Source: Stutzerimonas stutzeri (GTDB taxonomy: Bacteria; Pseudomonadota; Gammaproteobacteria; Pseudomonadales; Pseudomonadaceae). From it: a stretch of 64,000 nt of DNA. Each line of letters starts with the position of its first letter. The first letter of the stretch is position 1. The notes below the pieces were generated by a model. The model did no database searches. It had not been told where the DNA came from and was given only the letters and a program-made list of their open reading frames with translations. Shown here piece by piece: positions 25,170 through 33,148 of the stretch. The position numbers and the translations under genes are program-made. The stretch spans positions 35,647 to 99,646 of the forward strand of contig DDKB01000002.1 of the NCBI GenBank assembly GCA_002339675.1. Reading direction: 5' to 3'.

Positions 25170-26600
25170 TCAGTTCGACTGTCGGCACAGCGCCTCTGCC
25201 AGGTCGCCGAGTGTCTTGAGTGCACGCTCCGCTTCGGCGGTCCAGGGCAGCCCGCAATTGAGCCGGATGCAGTGGTTGAACTGCTCGGTATTGCTGAAGA
25301 TCAGCCCCGGCGCGATGCTGATGCCGCGCGCCAGCGCCTGCACGTGAAGCTCCTTGGTGTTGACCCGTGCCGGCAGGCTTACCCAGAGGATGAAGCCACC
25401 GGTCGGCCGGGTCATCTGGGTGCCTTCCGGAAAGTACCGCTGCACCGCAAGCTGCACGGCACTAAGGTTCTTGCGGTACTCGTGGCGAATGTAGCGCAGA
25501 TGCCGGTCATAACCGCCATTTTCCAGATAGGCCGCGACCGCCATCTGTGTGACGCTGCAGGCCGAATGCGTACTGAAGGTCTGCAAACGCTGAACCTCGT
25601 CGCGGTACCGCCCGGGTATGATCCAGCCAATCCGCACGCCCGGCGAAATGGTTTTGGAAAAACTCGAACAGTAGATCACCCGCCCGTCCAGGTCGTTCGA
25701 TTTGAGCGCCCTGATCGAGCCAACGTCGAAGAGCAATTCACCATAGATATCGTCTTCGACAATCTGGATGTCGAAATTCGCCGCCAGCTTGAGCAGTTGC
25801 TTCTGCCGCGCGTCCGGCACGCTGCCACCGAGCGGATTGCTCAAGCGCGCCGTCAGCACCAGCGCCTTGATCGGCCACTGGCTGGCGGCCAGTTGCAGCG
25901 CTTCGAGGCTGAGCCCGGTATCCGGGTCGCAGGGGATCTCGATCACCTTCAACCCGAGCAGGTCGGCCAGTTGCAGCAGCCCGTAGTAGCTCGGCGATTC
26001 AGCCGCAATCAGGTCGCCGGGCTTGGTCAGCACGCGCAGGGACATCTGCAGCGCATCCACGCAACCGTGGGTGATCACCACCTCGTCGGGGCCGACCACC
26101 ACGCCAGCATCGCGCATGCGGATGGCGACCTGACGGCGCAGCGGCTCGTAGCCGGGACTGAACATGTAGCTGAACGCACGCTGACTCTGGAAGCGGGTGA
26201 CCTTGGCCAGCTGCTGGTGCAGTGCACGTGCCGGCAGATAATCCACGTGGGGCACGGCGGCGCCCAGAGGGATCAGCCCGTCGCGGCGCGATTCGCTGAG
26301 CACCTGGTTGATGATGCTGCTGCGGGTCACCAGGGTGGGCCGCTCGACCTGGGCGATATCCGGCGTCGGCGCGGTCAGTGCCGGCGTGTGATGCACATAG
26401 AAGCCGGACTGCGGACGCGCCCGAATCATGCCCTGGTCTTCGAGATTGGCGTAGGCCTGCAGCACCGTGGCGTGGCTGACGTTGAGCTGCATGCTCATCT
26501 TGCGTACCGAGGGGACCCGCTCGCCTGGGCGGTAGACACCGCGCCGAATGTCCTCGGCGAGCTGATGAGCGATGCGCTGATAAAGCAACAGATTGGTCAT
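25170..26600 (-). CDS. MocR/GntR-type regulator with aminotransferase-like domain
   Basis: A 476-residue fusion. The N-terminal GntR winged helix (about 1-70) includes RRGVYRPGERVPSVRKMSMQLNVSHATVLQAYANLE. The C-terminal fold-type I aminotransferase domain (about 110-470) has the PLP lysine motif SSFSKTISPGVRIGW and IVEDDIYGELLFD. Such proteins sense PLP or amino-compound ligands rather than catalyse. The start at 26600 (MTNLLLYQRIAHQ) has GGAG nine bases upstream; an ATG at 26627 has none. A perfect 11-bp inverted repeat flanks the upstream region. No metabolic target gene is adjacent, so the regulon is unknown. Confidence 0.9.
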   Translation of the reverse strand: MTNLLLYQRIAHQLAEDIRRGVYRPGERVPSVRKMSMQLNVSHATVLQAYANLEDQGMIRARPQSGFYVHHTPALTAPTPDIAQVERPTLVTRSSIINQVLSESRRDGLIPLGAAVPHVDYLPARALHQQLAKVTRFQSQRAFSYMFSPGYEPLRRQVAIRMRDAGVVVGPDEVVITHGCVDALQMSLRVLTKPGDLIAAESPSYYGLLQLADLLGLKVIEIPCDPDTGLSLEALQLAASQWPIKALVLTARLSNPLGGSVPDARQKQLLKLAANFDIQIVEDDIYGELLFDVGSIRALKSNDLDGRVIYCSSFSKTISPGVRIGWIIPGRYRDEVQRLQTFSTHSACSVTQMAVAAYLENGGYDRHLRYIRHEYRKNLSAVQLAVQRYFPEGTQMTRPTGGFILWVSLPARVNTKELHVQALARGISIAPGLIFSNTEQFNHCIRLNCGLPWTAEAERALKTLGDLAEALCRQSN

Positions 26601-26610
26601 ATCGTACGTC

Positions 26611-26672
26611 TCCGCCAACTGGACCATAACAGTAGTACAACACTTTTATGCCCAACCGATACAGTTGGCGGA
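26611..26672. promoter_or_regulatory. Candidate MocR operator (11-bp inverted repeat)
   Basis: TCCGCCAACTG at 26611-26621 and its exact complement CAGTTGGCGGA at 26662-26672 are separated by 40 bp, so half-site centres lie 51 bp apart (about five helical turns). One arm overlaps the ribosome-binding site of the regulator gene. Between them the minus strand has a possible promoter (TTGGGC and TGTTAT, 18 bp apart). This fits autoregulation by a dimeric MocR protein. Confidence 0.65.
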
Positions 26673-26706
26673 TAACTCGGCGAAACAGTCAGCCCGTGGC
26701 CTTCCG

Positions 26707-27510
26707 TCAGCGCGGCGCGCTCAGCCGCCCCTGCTCATCGGAAAACAGGATCTCGACGCGACGGTTCTGCGCGCGGCCGCGTGCCGAGGCGTTCTCGGCG
26801 ACCCGGAACTGCTCGCCATAGCCAATCACCTCCATGCGCCCGGCCTCGACACCGAAGCCGCGGATGAAGTCAGCCACCGCCTGCGCTCGCGCCTGGGACA
26901 GGGCCAGATTACCGGCAGCATCGCCACGGTTGTCGGTGTAGCCCTCGATCCTCACCCGCCGCCTGGGGTTGAGTTGCAGGAAGCGCACCACCTTCAGCAG
27001 CGTCGGGTTCGCCGAGGCGCGCGGCTCGGCGCTGGCGGCGGCGAAAAGCACGTCACCGAGGGTCATCACCAGGCCGCGGTCGGTTTCCTCGGCCGCGAGC
27101 GTGATCAGCGGGTCTTCCGGCAGGCGCCCCTGGTCCTGTCGTTCGGCGGCCTTGGCGTCCTGCAGGGCGCGCCGCAGCCGCTCATGCTCCATCGCCAGCT
27201 GGGTGGCCCGCTGCTGGTTCTGCAATTGCTCGCTGTGCTGGCGGGCGATCTGGCTGTAGCGCCGACTGAGGTAGGCGTAATGGGCGACATCCTCGGCACT
27301 GCCCCAGTAACCAGCAAAGCGCCTGGCGCGCTCGAGCGATTCCTCGGCGCGCTCGACATCCTTGGGAGCATCGCGGCCAATGCGTGGGTCGGCACTGACG
27401 CGCTGAAGCGTGGCCGCGGCTTGCTCGAGCTCGCCGGACGGCGCCGATGTACACCCCTGGAGCGCGCCAAGCGCAACGAACAGAACGGTTACTACATGGA
27501 CGGATTTCAC
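26707..27510 (-). CDS. OmpA-family outer-membrane lipoprotein with DUF4398 N-terminus
   Basis: A 267-residue lipoprotein. The lipobox LQGC gives Cys20, followed by Thr. An N-terminal helical DUF4398-like region (about 25-130) is rich in Arg, Gln and Glu (SPRRYSQIARQHSEQLQNQQ-like). The C-terminal OmpA/peptidoglycan-binding domain (about 145-260) has VRIEGYTDNRGDAAGNLALSQARAQAVADFI and GYGEQFRVAENASARGRAQNRRVEI. It probably anchors the outer membrane to peptidoglycan. Its start overlaps the preceding DUF4398 gene stop by four bases. Confidence 0.9.
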   Translation of the reverse strand: MKSVHVVTVLFVALGALQGCTSAPSGELEQAAATLQRVSADPRIGRDAPKDVERAEESLERARRFAGYWGSAEDVAHYAYLSRRYSQIARQHSEQLQNQQRATQLAMEHERLRRALQDAKAAERQDQGRLPEDPLITLAAEETDRGLVMTLGDVLFAAASAEPRASANPTLLKVVRFLQLNPRRRVRIEGYTDNRGDAAGNLALSQARAQAVADFIRGFGVEAGRMEVIGYGEQFRVAENASARGRAQNRRVEILFSDEQGRLSAPR

Positions 27511-27854
27511 TCTACCTCCCCCAGTTGCTCGCGCAGGCGCGCAATGCGACGGCTGAGTTCGGTGACCTGCAGCGCGCTCTTGTCGTTCAGGACCCGGGCT
27601 TCGGCCAGCCGCGCATCGAGCTCCGCCTGTTCGGCGTACAACCGGGCCGCCCGGTTGTCTTCGTCGTCCAGCGCGGCGCGCGCGGCCTGCAACTTCTGCT
27701 CGGCCATTGCCAGTTCAGGCGTCTGCTCCGACGCGCCCACCGAACGCGCCTGGCTCAGCGCCGCCTCGGTCAGGCGCAACTGCTCGGTGGGCAGCGGATC
27801 GCTGGCGCAACCAGCTATTAGCACCAGCATCAGCAGGCAGGAAGGTGTCTTCAT
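27507..27854 (-). CDS. DUF4398 lipoprotein
   Basis: A 115-residue lipoprotein with signal MKTPSCLLMLVLIAGC (lipobox IAGC). The mature part is a charged helical hairpin (LTEAALSQARSVGASEQTPELAMAEQKLQAARAALDDEDN), typical of DUF4398. It overlaps the OmpA-like gene by four bases, and that partner also begins with a DUF4398-like segment, so the two probably form one envelope complex. A TTG six codons upstream could also start translation. Confidence 0.82.
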   Translation of the reverse strand: MKTPSCLLMLVLIAGCASDPLPTEQLRLTEAALSQARSVGASEQTPELAMAEQKLQAARAALDDEDNRAARLYAEQAELDARLAEARVLNDKSALQVTELSRRIARLREQLGEVE

Positions 27855-27889
27855 CGATACGGATCGTTCCAAGGCAGGGCTGGCGGCAG

Positions 27890-28687
27890 TTACTGCTGCT
27901 TCCAGCGCTCGAGATTATCCACCAGCAATTGCTCGGGTACGCCGGCGGCGCGCAATTCTGTCATTTTTATGGCGAGTTGTCCGCGCAACCAGGGCCCGTT
28001 ACAGGCTGAATCATGGGCGATAGCCAGGTGCAGGCCGCGGCTCGAGACCGGGGGATCGAGGCGCTGGATCTTGTCGAGTACACCCTGCTGGCCTGCCCTG
28101 GCGACAGTGCTGTAGCGCTCGTGCAGCACATAGTCGGTCTTGCCGGCGAGCAGCCGCTGCAGGGCCTCGCTGAGGCTGGGAACCGACTGCAGACGCAGGG
28201 CATCCTGGGCGTAGCGCTGAAAGGCGGCGTCGAACGGCGTCGTACGGACATAGCTTCCGGCACGTCCGGCCAGGTCTTGCTTGCCGGCATAGAACAACCC
28301 CGGCGCGATGCGAACCCAGGCCGAGACCTGCAACGCAGCGATGGAGGGGTGCACGAAGTCCAGGTAGGCGAGCTCGTCGGGCGCCAGTACCGCATCGGCC
28401 AGAATATCCACTCGTCCGCTGCGCACCTGCTTGCGCGCCTCTTGGGCATCGCCGGTGTAAAGCACTTCGAGTTTCAGGCCGAGGTCGTCGGTGATGCGCT
28501 TCAGCAGGTCCGCGTTAGCGCCGATCAGGCGCTTGGGATTCTGTGGATCACGCCAGAGAAACGGCGGGTTGTCAGCGCTACCGGTGGCGATCAGCCGGTC
28601 GCACTTGGCAGCCGCCGCATTGGCCACCAGCGGAAGGGCCAGCAGCACGGCGCTCAGGGCGAAGGTCAGCGGAACGGCACAGCGCAT
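27890..28687 (-). CDS. Periplasmic solute-binding protein (SBP_bac_3 family)
   Basis: A 265-residue protein with a Sec signal peptide (MRCAVPLTFALSAVLLALPLVANA). The fold is that of amino-acid-type binding proteins: GSADNPPFLWRDPQNPKRLIGANADLLKRIT, then VRSGRVDILADAVLAPDELAYLDF and LHLAIAHDSACNG. No transporter permease or ATPase lies nearby. Orphan members in pseudomonads may act as sensors or partners of distant transporters. The ligand is unknown. It is 36 bases upstream of the DUF4398 gene and could share its transcript. Confidence 0.85.
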   Translation of the reverse strand: MRCAVPLTFALSAVLLALPLVANAAAAKCDRLIATGSADNPPFLWRDPQNPKRLIGANADLLKRITDDLGLKLEVLYTGDAQEARKQVRSGRVDILADAVLAPDELAYLDFVHPSIAALQVSAWVRIAPGLFYAGKQDLAGRAGSYVRTTPFDAAFQRYAQDALRLQSVPSLSEALQRLLAGKTDYVLHERYSTVARAGQQGVLDKIQRLDPPVSSRGLHLAIAHDSACNGPWLRGQLAIKMTELRAAGVPEQLLVDNLERWKQQ

Positions 28688-28770
28688 GGAAAACCTCTTC
28701 GTCGGGAATCGGGCAGGCGCCGACCGACGCCTGCGCGGATATTACCATCGGCCAACCCCGGCGAGCGCCC

Positions 28771-28799
28771 AATAAAAAACCCGCTGCAGGAGCGGGTTT
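28771..28799 (-). terminator. Rho-independent terminator of etfBA
   Basis: The stem AAACCCGCT-GCAGG-AGCGGGTTT at 28777-28799 is followed on the minus strand by TTTTATT. It starts 17 bases after the etfA stop. Confidence 0.88.
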
Positions 28800-28815
28800 C
28801 TTGGCTGCGACTCGG

Positions 28816-29745
28816 TCAGACGAGACGCTCAAGCTCCGGCAGGATCTCGAACAGATCGCCCACCAGGCCATAGTCGGCTACCTGGAAGATTGGCGCTTCC
28901 TCGTCCTTGTTGATCGCGACGATCACCTTGGAGTCCTTCATGCCCGCCAAGTGCTGGATCGCGCCGGAAATGCCGACGGCGATGTACAGCTGCGGTGCCA
29001 CAATCTTGCCGGTCTGACCGACCTGCATGTCGTTCGGCACGAAGCCGGCGTCAACCGCGGCACGCGAGGCACCGACCGCCGCGCCGAGCTTGTCGGCCAG
29101 CGAGTACAGGTGCTTGAAGTTGTCGCCGTTCTGCATGCCACGGCCGCCGGATACGACGATCTTGGCCGCGGTCAGCTCGGGACGGTCCGACTTGGCCAGC
29201 TCTTCACCGACGAAGCTGGAGACGCCTGCGTCGCCCGAGCCCGAGACCTGCTCGACGGCGGCAGAGCCGCCTTCGGCGTTGACCGGATCGAAACCGGTGG
29301 CGCGGACGGTGATGACCTTGATCGGGGCGCTGGACTGCACGGTGGCGATGGCATTGCCAGCGTAGATCGGGCGCTTGAAGGTGTCGGCACTTTCAACGGC
29401 GATGATCTCGGAGATCTGATCGACGTCCAGCAGCGCGGCAACGCGCGGCAGGAAGTTCTTGCCATTGGTGGTGGCCGCGGCCAGCACATGGCTGTAGTTC
29501 TTCGCCAGTTCGGCAATCAGCGGCGCGACGTTTTCCGGCAGCTGATGGGCGTAGGCGGCGTTGTCGGCGACCAGTACCTTGGAAACGCCGTCGATCTTCG
29601 AGGCCGCTTCACCGATGGCGGCGCAGTCGCTACCGGCGACCAGCACATGGATGTCGCCACCGATGGCTTTCGCAGCGGCCACAGTGTTGAGCGTGGCGGC
29701 AGCCAGGACGGCGTTGTTGTGTTCAGCGATAACCAGGATAGTCAT
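28816..29745 (-). CDS. etfA: Electron transfer flavoprotein alpha subunit
   Basis: A 309-residue FAD-binding subunit. With EtfB it accepts electrons from acyl-CoA and other dehydrogenases and passes them to ETF-ubiquinone oxidoreductase. The C-terminal FAD signature is intact: VSGGRGMQNGDNFK, then YIAVGISGAIQHLAGMKDSKVIVAINKDEEAPIFQVADYGLVGDL. The ATG follows directly on the etfB stop codon (no gap), so the two are co-translated. A strong terminator follows. Confidence 0.97.
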   Translation of the reverse strand: MTILVIAEHNNAVLAAATLNTVAAAKAIGGDIHVLVAGSDCAAIGEAASKIDGVSKVLVADNAAYAHQLPENVAPLIAELAKNYSHVLAAATTNGKNFLPRVAALLDVDQISEIIAVESADTFKRPIYAGNAIATVQSSAPIKVITVRATGFDPVNAEGGSAAVEQVSGSGDAGVSSFVGEELAKSDRPELTAAKIVVSGGRGMQNGDNFKHLYSLADKLGAAVGASRAAVDAGFVPNDMQVGQTGKIVAPQLYIAVGISGAIQHLAGMKDSKVIVAINKDEEAPIFQVADYGLVGDLFEILPELERLV

Positions 29746-30495
29746 TTAGATTACCTTCGCCTCGTTCTTCAGTTTCTCGACCAGTTCTTCTACCGACTTG
29801 ACCTTGATACCGGCGCTGCGTGCAGCTGGCGCTTCGACCTTGAGGACCTTGACGGTGGAGGTGGTGGATACACCCAGCGCATCGGGCGTCAGGACTTCCA
29901 GCGGCTTCTTCTTGGCTTTCATGATGTTCGGCAGCGAAGCGTAGCGCGGCTCGTTCAGGCGCAGGTCGGTGGTAACGATGGCCGGAAGGTTCAGCGCCAC
30001 GGTTTGAGCGCCGCCGTCGATTTCGCGCTCGACATTGACCTTGTCTCCACTCACCTCGACCTTCGAAGCGAAGGTGCCCTGGGCGAAGCCGGTCAAGGCG
30101 CCGAGCATCTGGCCGGTCTGGTTGTTGTCGCTGTCGATGGCCTGCTTGCCAAGGATGACCAGTTGCGGCTGTTCCTTGTCGACCACGGCTTTGAGGAGCT
30201 TGGCCACAGCCAGGGAATTGAGCTCGTCGCTCGACTCGACCAGCACGGCACGGTCGGCGCCCAGCGCCAGCGCGGTACGCAGCTGCTCCTGGGCAGCGGT
30301 CGGACCAATGGAAACCACGACGATTTCACTCGCCACGCCCTTCTCTTTCAGGCGTACGGCTTCTTCCACGGCGATCTCGCAGAAGGGGTTCATCGACATC
30401 TTGACGTTGGCGAGGTCGACGCCGGAGTTGTCCGCCTTGACGCGGACCTTGACGTTGTAATCGACCACTCGTTTGACAGCTACAAGAATCTTCAT
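29746..30495 (-). CDS. etfB: Electron transfer flavoprotein beta subunit
   Basis: A 249-residue AMP-binding subunit of ETF. The N-terminus MKILVAVKRVVDYNVKVRVK and the signature VALNLPAIVTTDLRLNEPRYASLPNIMKAKKKP are characteristic. The ATG at 30495 has a GAGGA nearby; an in-frame upstream extension is not conserved. The transcript probably starts more than 300 bases upstream, near a promoter next to a PsrA-like box, and would carry a MITE-like insertion in its leader. Confidence 0.97.
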   Translation of the reverse strand: MKILVAVKRVVDYNVKVRVKADNSGVDLANVKMSMNPFCEIAVEEAVRLKEKGVASEIVVVSIGPTAAQEQLRTALALGADRAVLVESSDELNSLAVAKLLKAVVDKEQPQLVILGKQAIDSDNNQTGQMLGALTGFAQGTFASKVEVSGDKVNVEREIDGGAQTVALNLPAIVTTDLRLNEPRYASLPNIMKAKKKPLEVLTPDALGVSTTSTVKVLKVEAPAARSAGIKVKSVEELVEKLKNEAKVI

Positions 30496-30664
30496 GGATT
30501 CCTCGTTACTCTCCGGTGAATAGAATTTCGCCGAGGCGAACCGAGCCATGCTCGGGATCCAGCGCCGTCAATTCAGCCACTGAACCCGTTCGGCGAGCAC
30601 AAAACTGCCCGTATCTTGACTGCAGCCACAAGCCGGGGTCAACAATGCGAATGACCCGCCATAA
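30496..30664. other. etfB-proximal leader region, no gene
   Basis: The 477-base gap between etfB and etfQO has no credible coding sequence. This proximal part shows only the etfB ribosome-binding site and no obvious secondary signal. The distal part holds a MITE-like element and divergent promoters listed separately. Confidence 0.6.
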
Positions 30665-30804
30665 CAGGCCGTGTGAAAACTACTGCGCTTGGTTATGCCG
30701 CGTTGAAACCACGCTCGGAATGCTCATTTACAGCCCGCGAACTGCGCCCCCTCGCTTGTTTTCGCCTCGCCTAACCGTCGCTCGCTACGTTTTCGCCCGG
30801 TCTG
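30665..30804. repeat. MITE-like element with imperfect terminal inverted repeats
   Basis: A 140-bp segment is bounded by CAGGCCGTGTGAAAAC (30665-30680) and, inverted, CAGACCGGGCGAAAAC (30789-30804), matching at 13 of 16 positions. Inside, CTCGCTTGTTTTCGCCT and CTCGCTACGTTTTCGCCC form a short direct repeat. It encodes nothing. From memory, similar segments recur between genes in P. stutzeri genomes; that is not verified here. No clear target duplication is visible. Confidence 0.5.
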
Positions 30805-30822
30805 ATGCGCCGCAGCTTCCGG

Positions 30823-30849
30823 ATTCTAACAGGCTGACGAGAAATTCAA
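30823..30849 (-). promoter_or_regulatory. Putative sigma-70 promoter of etfBA
   Basis: Minus-strand -10 is TAGAAT (30828-30823). The -35 is TTGAAT (30849-30844) with a short 15-bp spacer, or TTTGAA with 16 bp. The -35 overlaps the PsrA-like box. Transcription would begin near 30816, giving a leader of about 320 bases. Confidence 0.5.
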
Positions 30850-30860
30850 ACAAACGTTTG
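30847..30860. promoter_or_regulatory. PsrA-like operator between etfBA and etfQO
   Basis: CAAAC-AAAC-GTTTG matches the reported PsrA motif (C/G)AAAC-N2-4-GTTTG/C. It also contains the palindrome ACAAACGTTTGT (30850-30861). It overlaps the -35 of the etfBA promoter and lies just upstream of the etfQO -35, so one bound repressor could act on both. PsrA responds to long-chain acyl-CoA in Pseudomonas, which fits ETF genes of fatty-acid oxidation. Confidence 0.68.
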
Positions 30861-30862
30861 TA

Positions 30863-30891
30863 TTGGACCCTTCCGGGCGTCTATATATAAT
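30863..30891 (+). promoter_or_regulatory. Sigma-70 promoter of etfQO
   Basis: TTGGAC (30863-30868) and TATAAT (30886-30891) are separated by 17 bp. The predicted start is near 30898, about 75 bases before the ATG. Confidence 0.75.
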
Positions 30892-30972
30892 GCGCCAGCT
30901 CGGCTTGGTCAGGGATACGACTCAGCCCTCCACTTTCTATAAAACAATCAAGCCTCGAGTAGGAGATAGCCA

Positions 30973-32628
30973 ATGGAACGCGAATACATGGAATTCGACG
31001 TAGTCATCGTCGGCGCCGGCCCCGCGGGCCTGTCCGCTGCCTGCCGACTGAAGCAACGCGCCGCCGATGCCGGAAAGGAAATCAGCGTCTGCGTCGTCGA
31101 GAAGGGTTCCGAGGTAGGCGCCCACATTCTATCGGGTGCGGTGTTCGAGCCGCGCGCGCTGAACGAACTCTTTCCCAACTGGAAAGAGCTCGAGGCTCCG
31201 CTGAACACGCCGGTCAAGCGAGACGACATCTACCTGCTCAAGAGCGCTGACGGCGCGCGCAAGCTGCCCAATGCACTGGTTCCCAAGACCATGCACAACG
31301 AAGGCAACTACATCATTTCGCTGGGTAACCTCTGCCGCTGGCTCGCGCAGCAGGCCGAGAACCTCGGCGTCGAGATCTACCCCGGCTTCGCCGCCCAGGA
31401 AGCGCTGATCGACGAACAGGGTGTGGTGCGTGGCATCGTCACCGGTGACCTGGGTGTCGATCGCGAAGGTAACCCGAAGGAAGGCATGTACACCCCCGGC
31501 ATGGAACTGCGTGCCAAATACACACTGTTCGCCGAAGGCTGCCGTGGCCACATCGGCAAGCAACTGATCAATCGTTTCCAGCTCAACGCCAACGTCGATC
31601 CGCAGCACTACGGCATCGGCATCAAGGAGCTCTGGGACATCGACCCCGCCAAGCACGAGCAGGGTCTGGTCGTGCACACCGCGGGCTGGCCGCTGAATGA
31701 CGACAATACCGGCGGCTCGTTCCTGTACCACCTGGAGAACAACCAGGTCGTGGTCGGCCTGATCGTCGACCTCTCCTACAGCAACCCTTACCTGTCACCG
31801 TTCGACGAGTTCCAGCGCTACAAGCACCATCCGGTCATCAAGCAGTACCTGGAAGGCGGCAAGCGCGTCTCCTACGGGGCGCGCGCCATCGCCAAGGGCG
31901 GCCTCAACTCGCTGCCAAAGATGGTGTTCAACGGCGGCGCGCTGATCGGCTGCGACGCGGGCACTCTGAACTTCGCCAAGATCAAGGGCAGCCACACCGC
32001 GATGAAGTCCGGCATGCTCGCGGCTGAAGCCGTGGCCGACGCGCTGTTTGCCGGCCGCGAGGGTGGCGACGAGCTGACCGGCTACGAGGAAGGCTTCAAG
32101 GCCAGCTGGCTGTACGAGGAGCTGCACGCCAGCCGCAACTTCGGGGCGGCGATCCACAAGTGGGGCGCGGTCAAGGGCGGCGCCTTCAACTTCATCGACC
32201 AGAACATCTTCGGCGGCAAGATTCCGTTCACGCTGCACGACACCAAACCGGACTACGCCTGTCTGAAGACGGCCGCCGAGTCGCAGAAGATCGATTATCC
32301 CAAGCCTGACGGCAAGCTCAGCTTCGACAAGCTCAGCTCGGTGTTTCTGTCGAACACCAACCATGAGGAAGAACAGCCGGTTCACCTCAAGCTGATCGAC
32401 CCGAGCATTCCGATCGAACGCAACCTGCCGCTGTATGACGAGCCCGCGCAGCGCTACTGCCCGGCCGGCGTGTACGAGGTGGTGGACAACGATGACGGCA
32501 GCAAGCGGTTCCAGATAAACGCGCAGAACTGCGTCCACTGCAAGACCTGCGACATCAAGGACCCGTCCCAGAACATCACCTGGGTAGCCCCGGAAGGCAC
32601 TGGCGGGCCGAACTACCCCAACATGTAA
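30973..32628 (+). CDS. etfD: Electron transfer flavoprotein-ubiquinone oxidoreductase
   Basis: A 551-residue enzyme (also called ETF-QO or etfQO) that moves electrons from ETF to ubiquinone at the inner membrane. The FAD motif VVIVGAGPAGLSAACRL is at about residues 10-26. The 4Fe-4S site near the C-terminus is in NCVHCKTCDIKDPSQNI, with a further cysteine in RYCPAGVYEV. The membrane-associated region and full length match the family. A GGAG-type site (TAGGAGATAGCCA) precedes the ATG. It is divergent from etfBA with shared control, and a terminator follows. Confidence 0.97.
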   Translation: MEREYMEFDVVIVGAGPAGLSAACRLKQRAADAGKEISVCVVEKGSEVGAHILSGAVFEPRALNELFPNWKELEAPLNTPVKRDDIYLLKSADGARKLPNALVPKTMHNEGNYIISLGNLCRWLAQQAENLGVEIYPGFAAQEALIDEQGVVRGIVTGDLGVDREGNPKEGMYTPGMELRAKYTLFAEGCRGHIGKQLINRFQLNANVDPQHYGIGIKELWDIDPAKHEQGLVVHTAGWPLNDDNTGGSFLYHLENNQVVVGLIVDLSYSNPYLSPFDEFQRYKHHPVIKQYLEGGKRVSYGARAIAKGGLNSLPKMVFNGGALIGCDAGTLNFAKIKGSHTAMKSGMLAAEAVADALFAGREGGDELTGYEEGFKASWLYEELHASRNFGAAIHKWGAVKGGAFNFIDQNIFGGKIPFTLHDTKPDYACLKTAAESQKIDYPKPDGKLSFDKLSSVFLSNTNHEEEQPVHLKLIDPSIPIERNLPLYDEPAQRYCPAGVYEVVDNDDGSKRFQINAQNCVHCKTCDIKDPSQNITWVAPEGTGGPNYPNM

Positions 32629-32650
32629 GCTCGGCACCTGCTGTACGACG

Positions 32651-32672
32651 AACCCCGCCTGCTGGCGGGGTT
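32651..32672 (+). terminator. Terminator of etfQO
   Basis: AACCCCGCC-TGCT-GGCGGGGTT forms a perfect 9-bp stem 22 bases after the stop; the downstream sequence CGCGTTTC gives only a short T-run. Confidence 0.75.
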
Positions 32673-32718
32673 CGCGTTTCCGGGCGGCCGTCAGCCGCCC
32701 GCCGATGCATCCGCAGAA

Positions 32719-32928
32719 TCAGAGCCCGGCCACATCCTCGGCCTGCAGGCCTTTCTGGCCTTGCGTGACGGAGAACTCGACGTGTTGTCCCTCAGCCAGC
32801 GAGCGGTGCCCCTGACCCCGGATCGCCTGGTAGTGGACGAACACATCTGCCCCGCTGCCCCGCTGAATAAACCCATACCCCTTGGCGTCGTTGAACCACT
32901 TGACGGTTCCGGTCTCGCGCTCAGCCAT
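32719..32928 (-). CDS. Cold-shock domain protein
   Basis: A 69-residue single cold-shock domain. RNP1 is KGYGFI and RNP2 is VFVHY, both intact, in the usual context TGTVKWFNDAKGYGFIQ. It binds single-stranded nucleic acid, acting as an RNA chaperone or antiterminator. GGAG lies seven bases upstream of the ATG. The upstream 220 bases hold a TCCCG-CGA-CGGGA hairpin (32957-32969), a TGACC/GGTCA inverted repeat (32981-32996) and a possible -10 TATACT at 33060-33055. These suggest a leader of more than 100 bases, as in cold-inducible csp genes. Whether it is cold-induced is not known. Confidence 0.95.
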   Translation of the reverse strand: MAERETGTVKWFNDAKGYGFIQRGSGADVFVHYQAIRGQGHRSLAEGQHVEFSVTQGQKGLQAEDVAGL

Positions 32929-33148
32929 ACTGCTTCTCCAACATGATTATTGTTATTCCCGCGACGGGAGTGATCGGGCCTGACCCTGAGCGGTCAGTGC
33001 CGGACCAGTCTAGGCCGCTGGCGTGACACGTGGGTTTCAGCGCGATCGCAATCGAGTATAGATCGGCTGGCGTGCCGCTCCAGCAAGCCGACACCTCGCG
33101 GGCGGGGTGGCGGCTTGGGCAAGGCCGGTGGCGCGATGAGTTGCGGCG

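Noticed and set aside
28543..30519. 658-codon plus-strand frame opposite etfA and etfB
   Set aside because: Antisense shadow in high-GC DNA; etfA and etfB have full conserved domains on the other strand.
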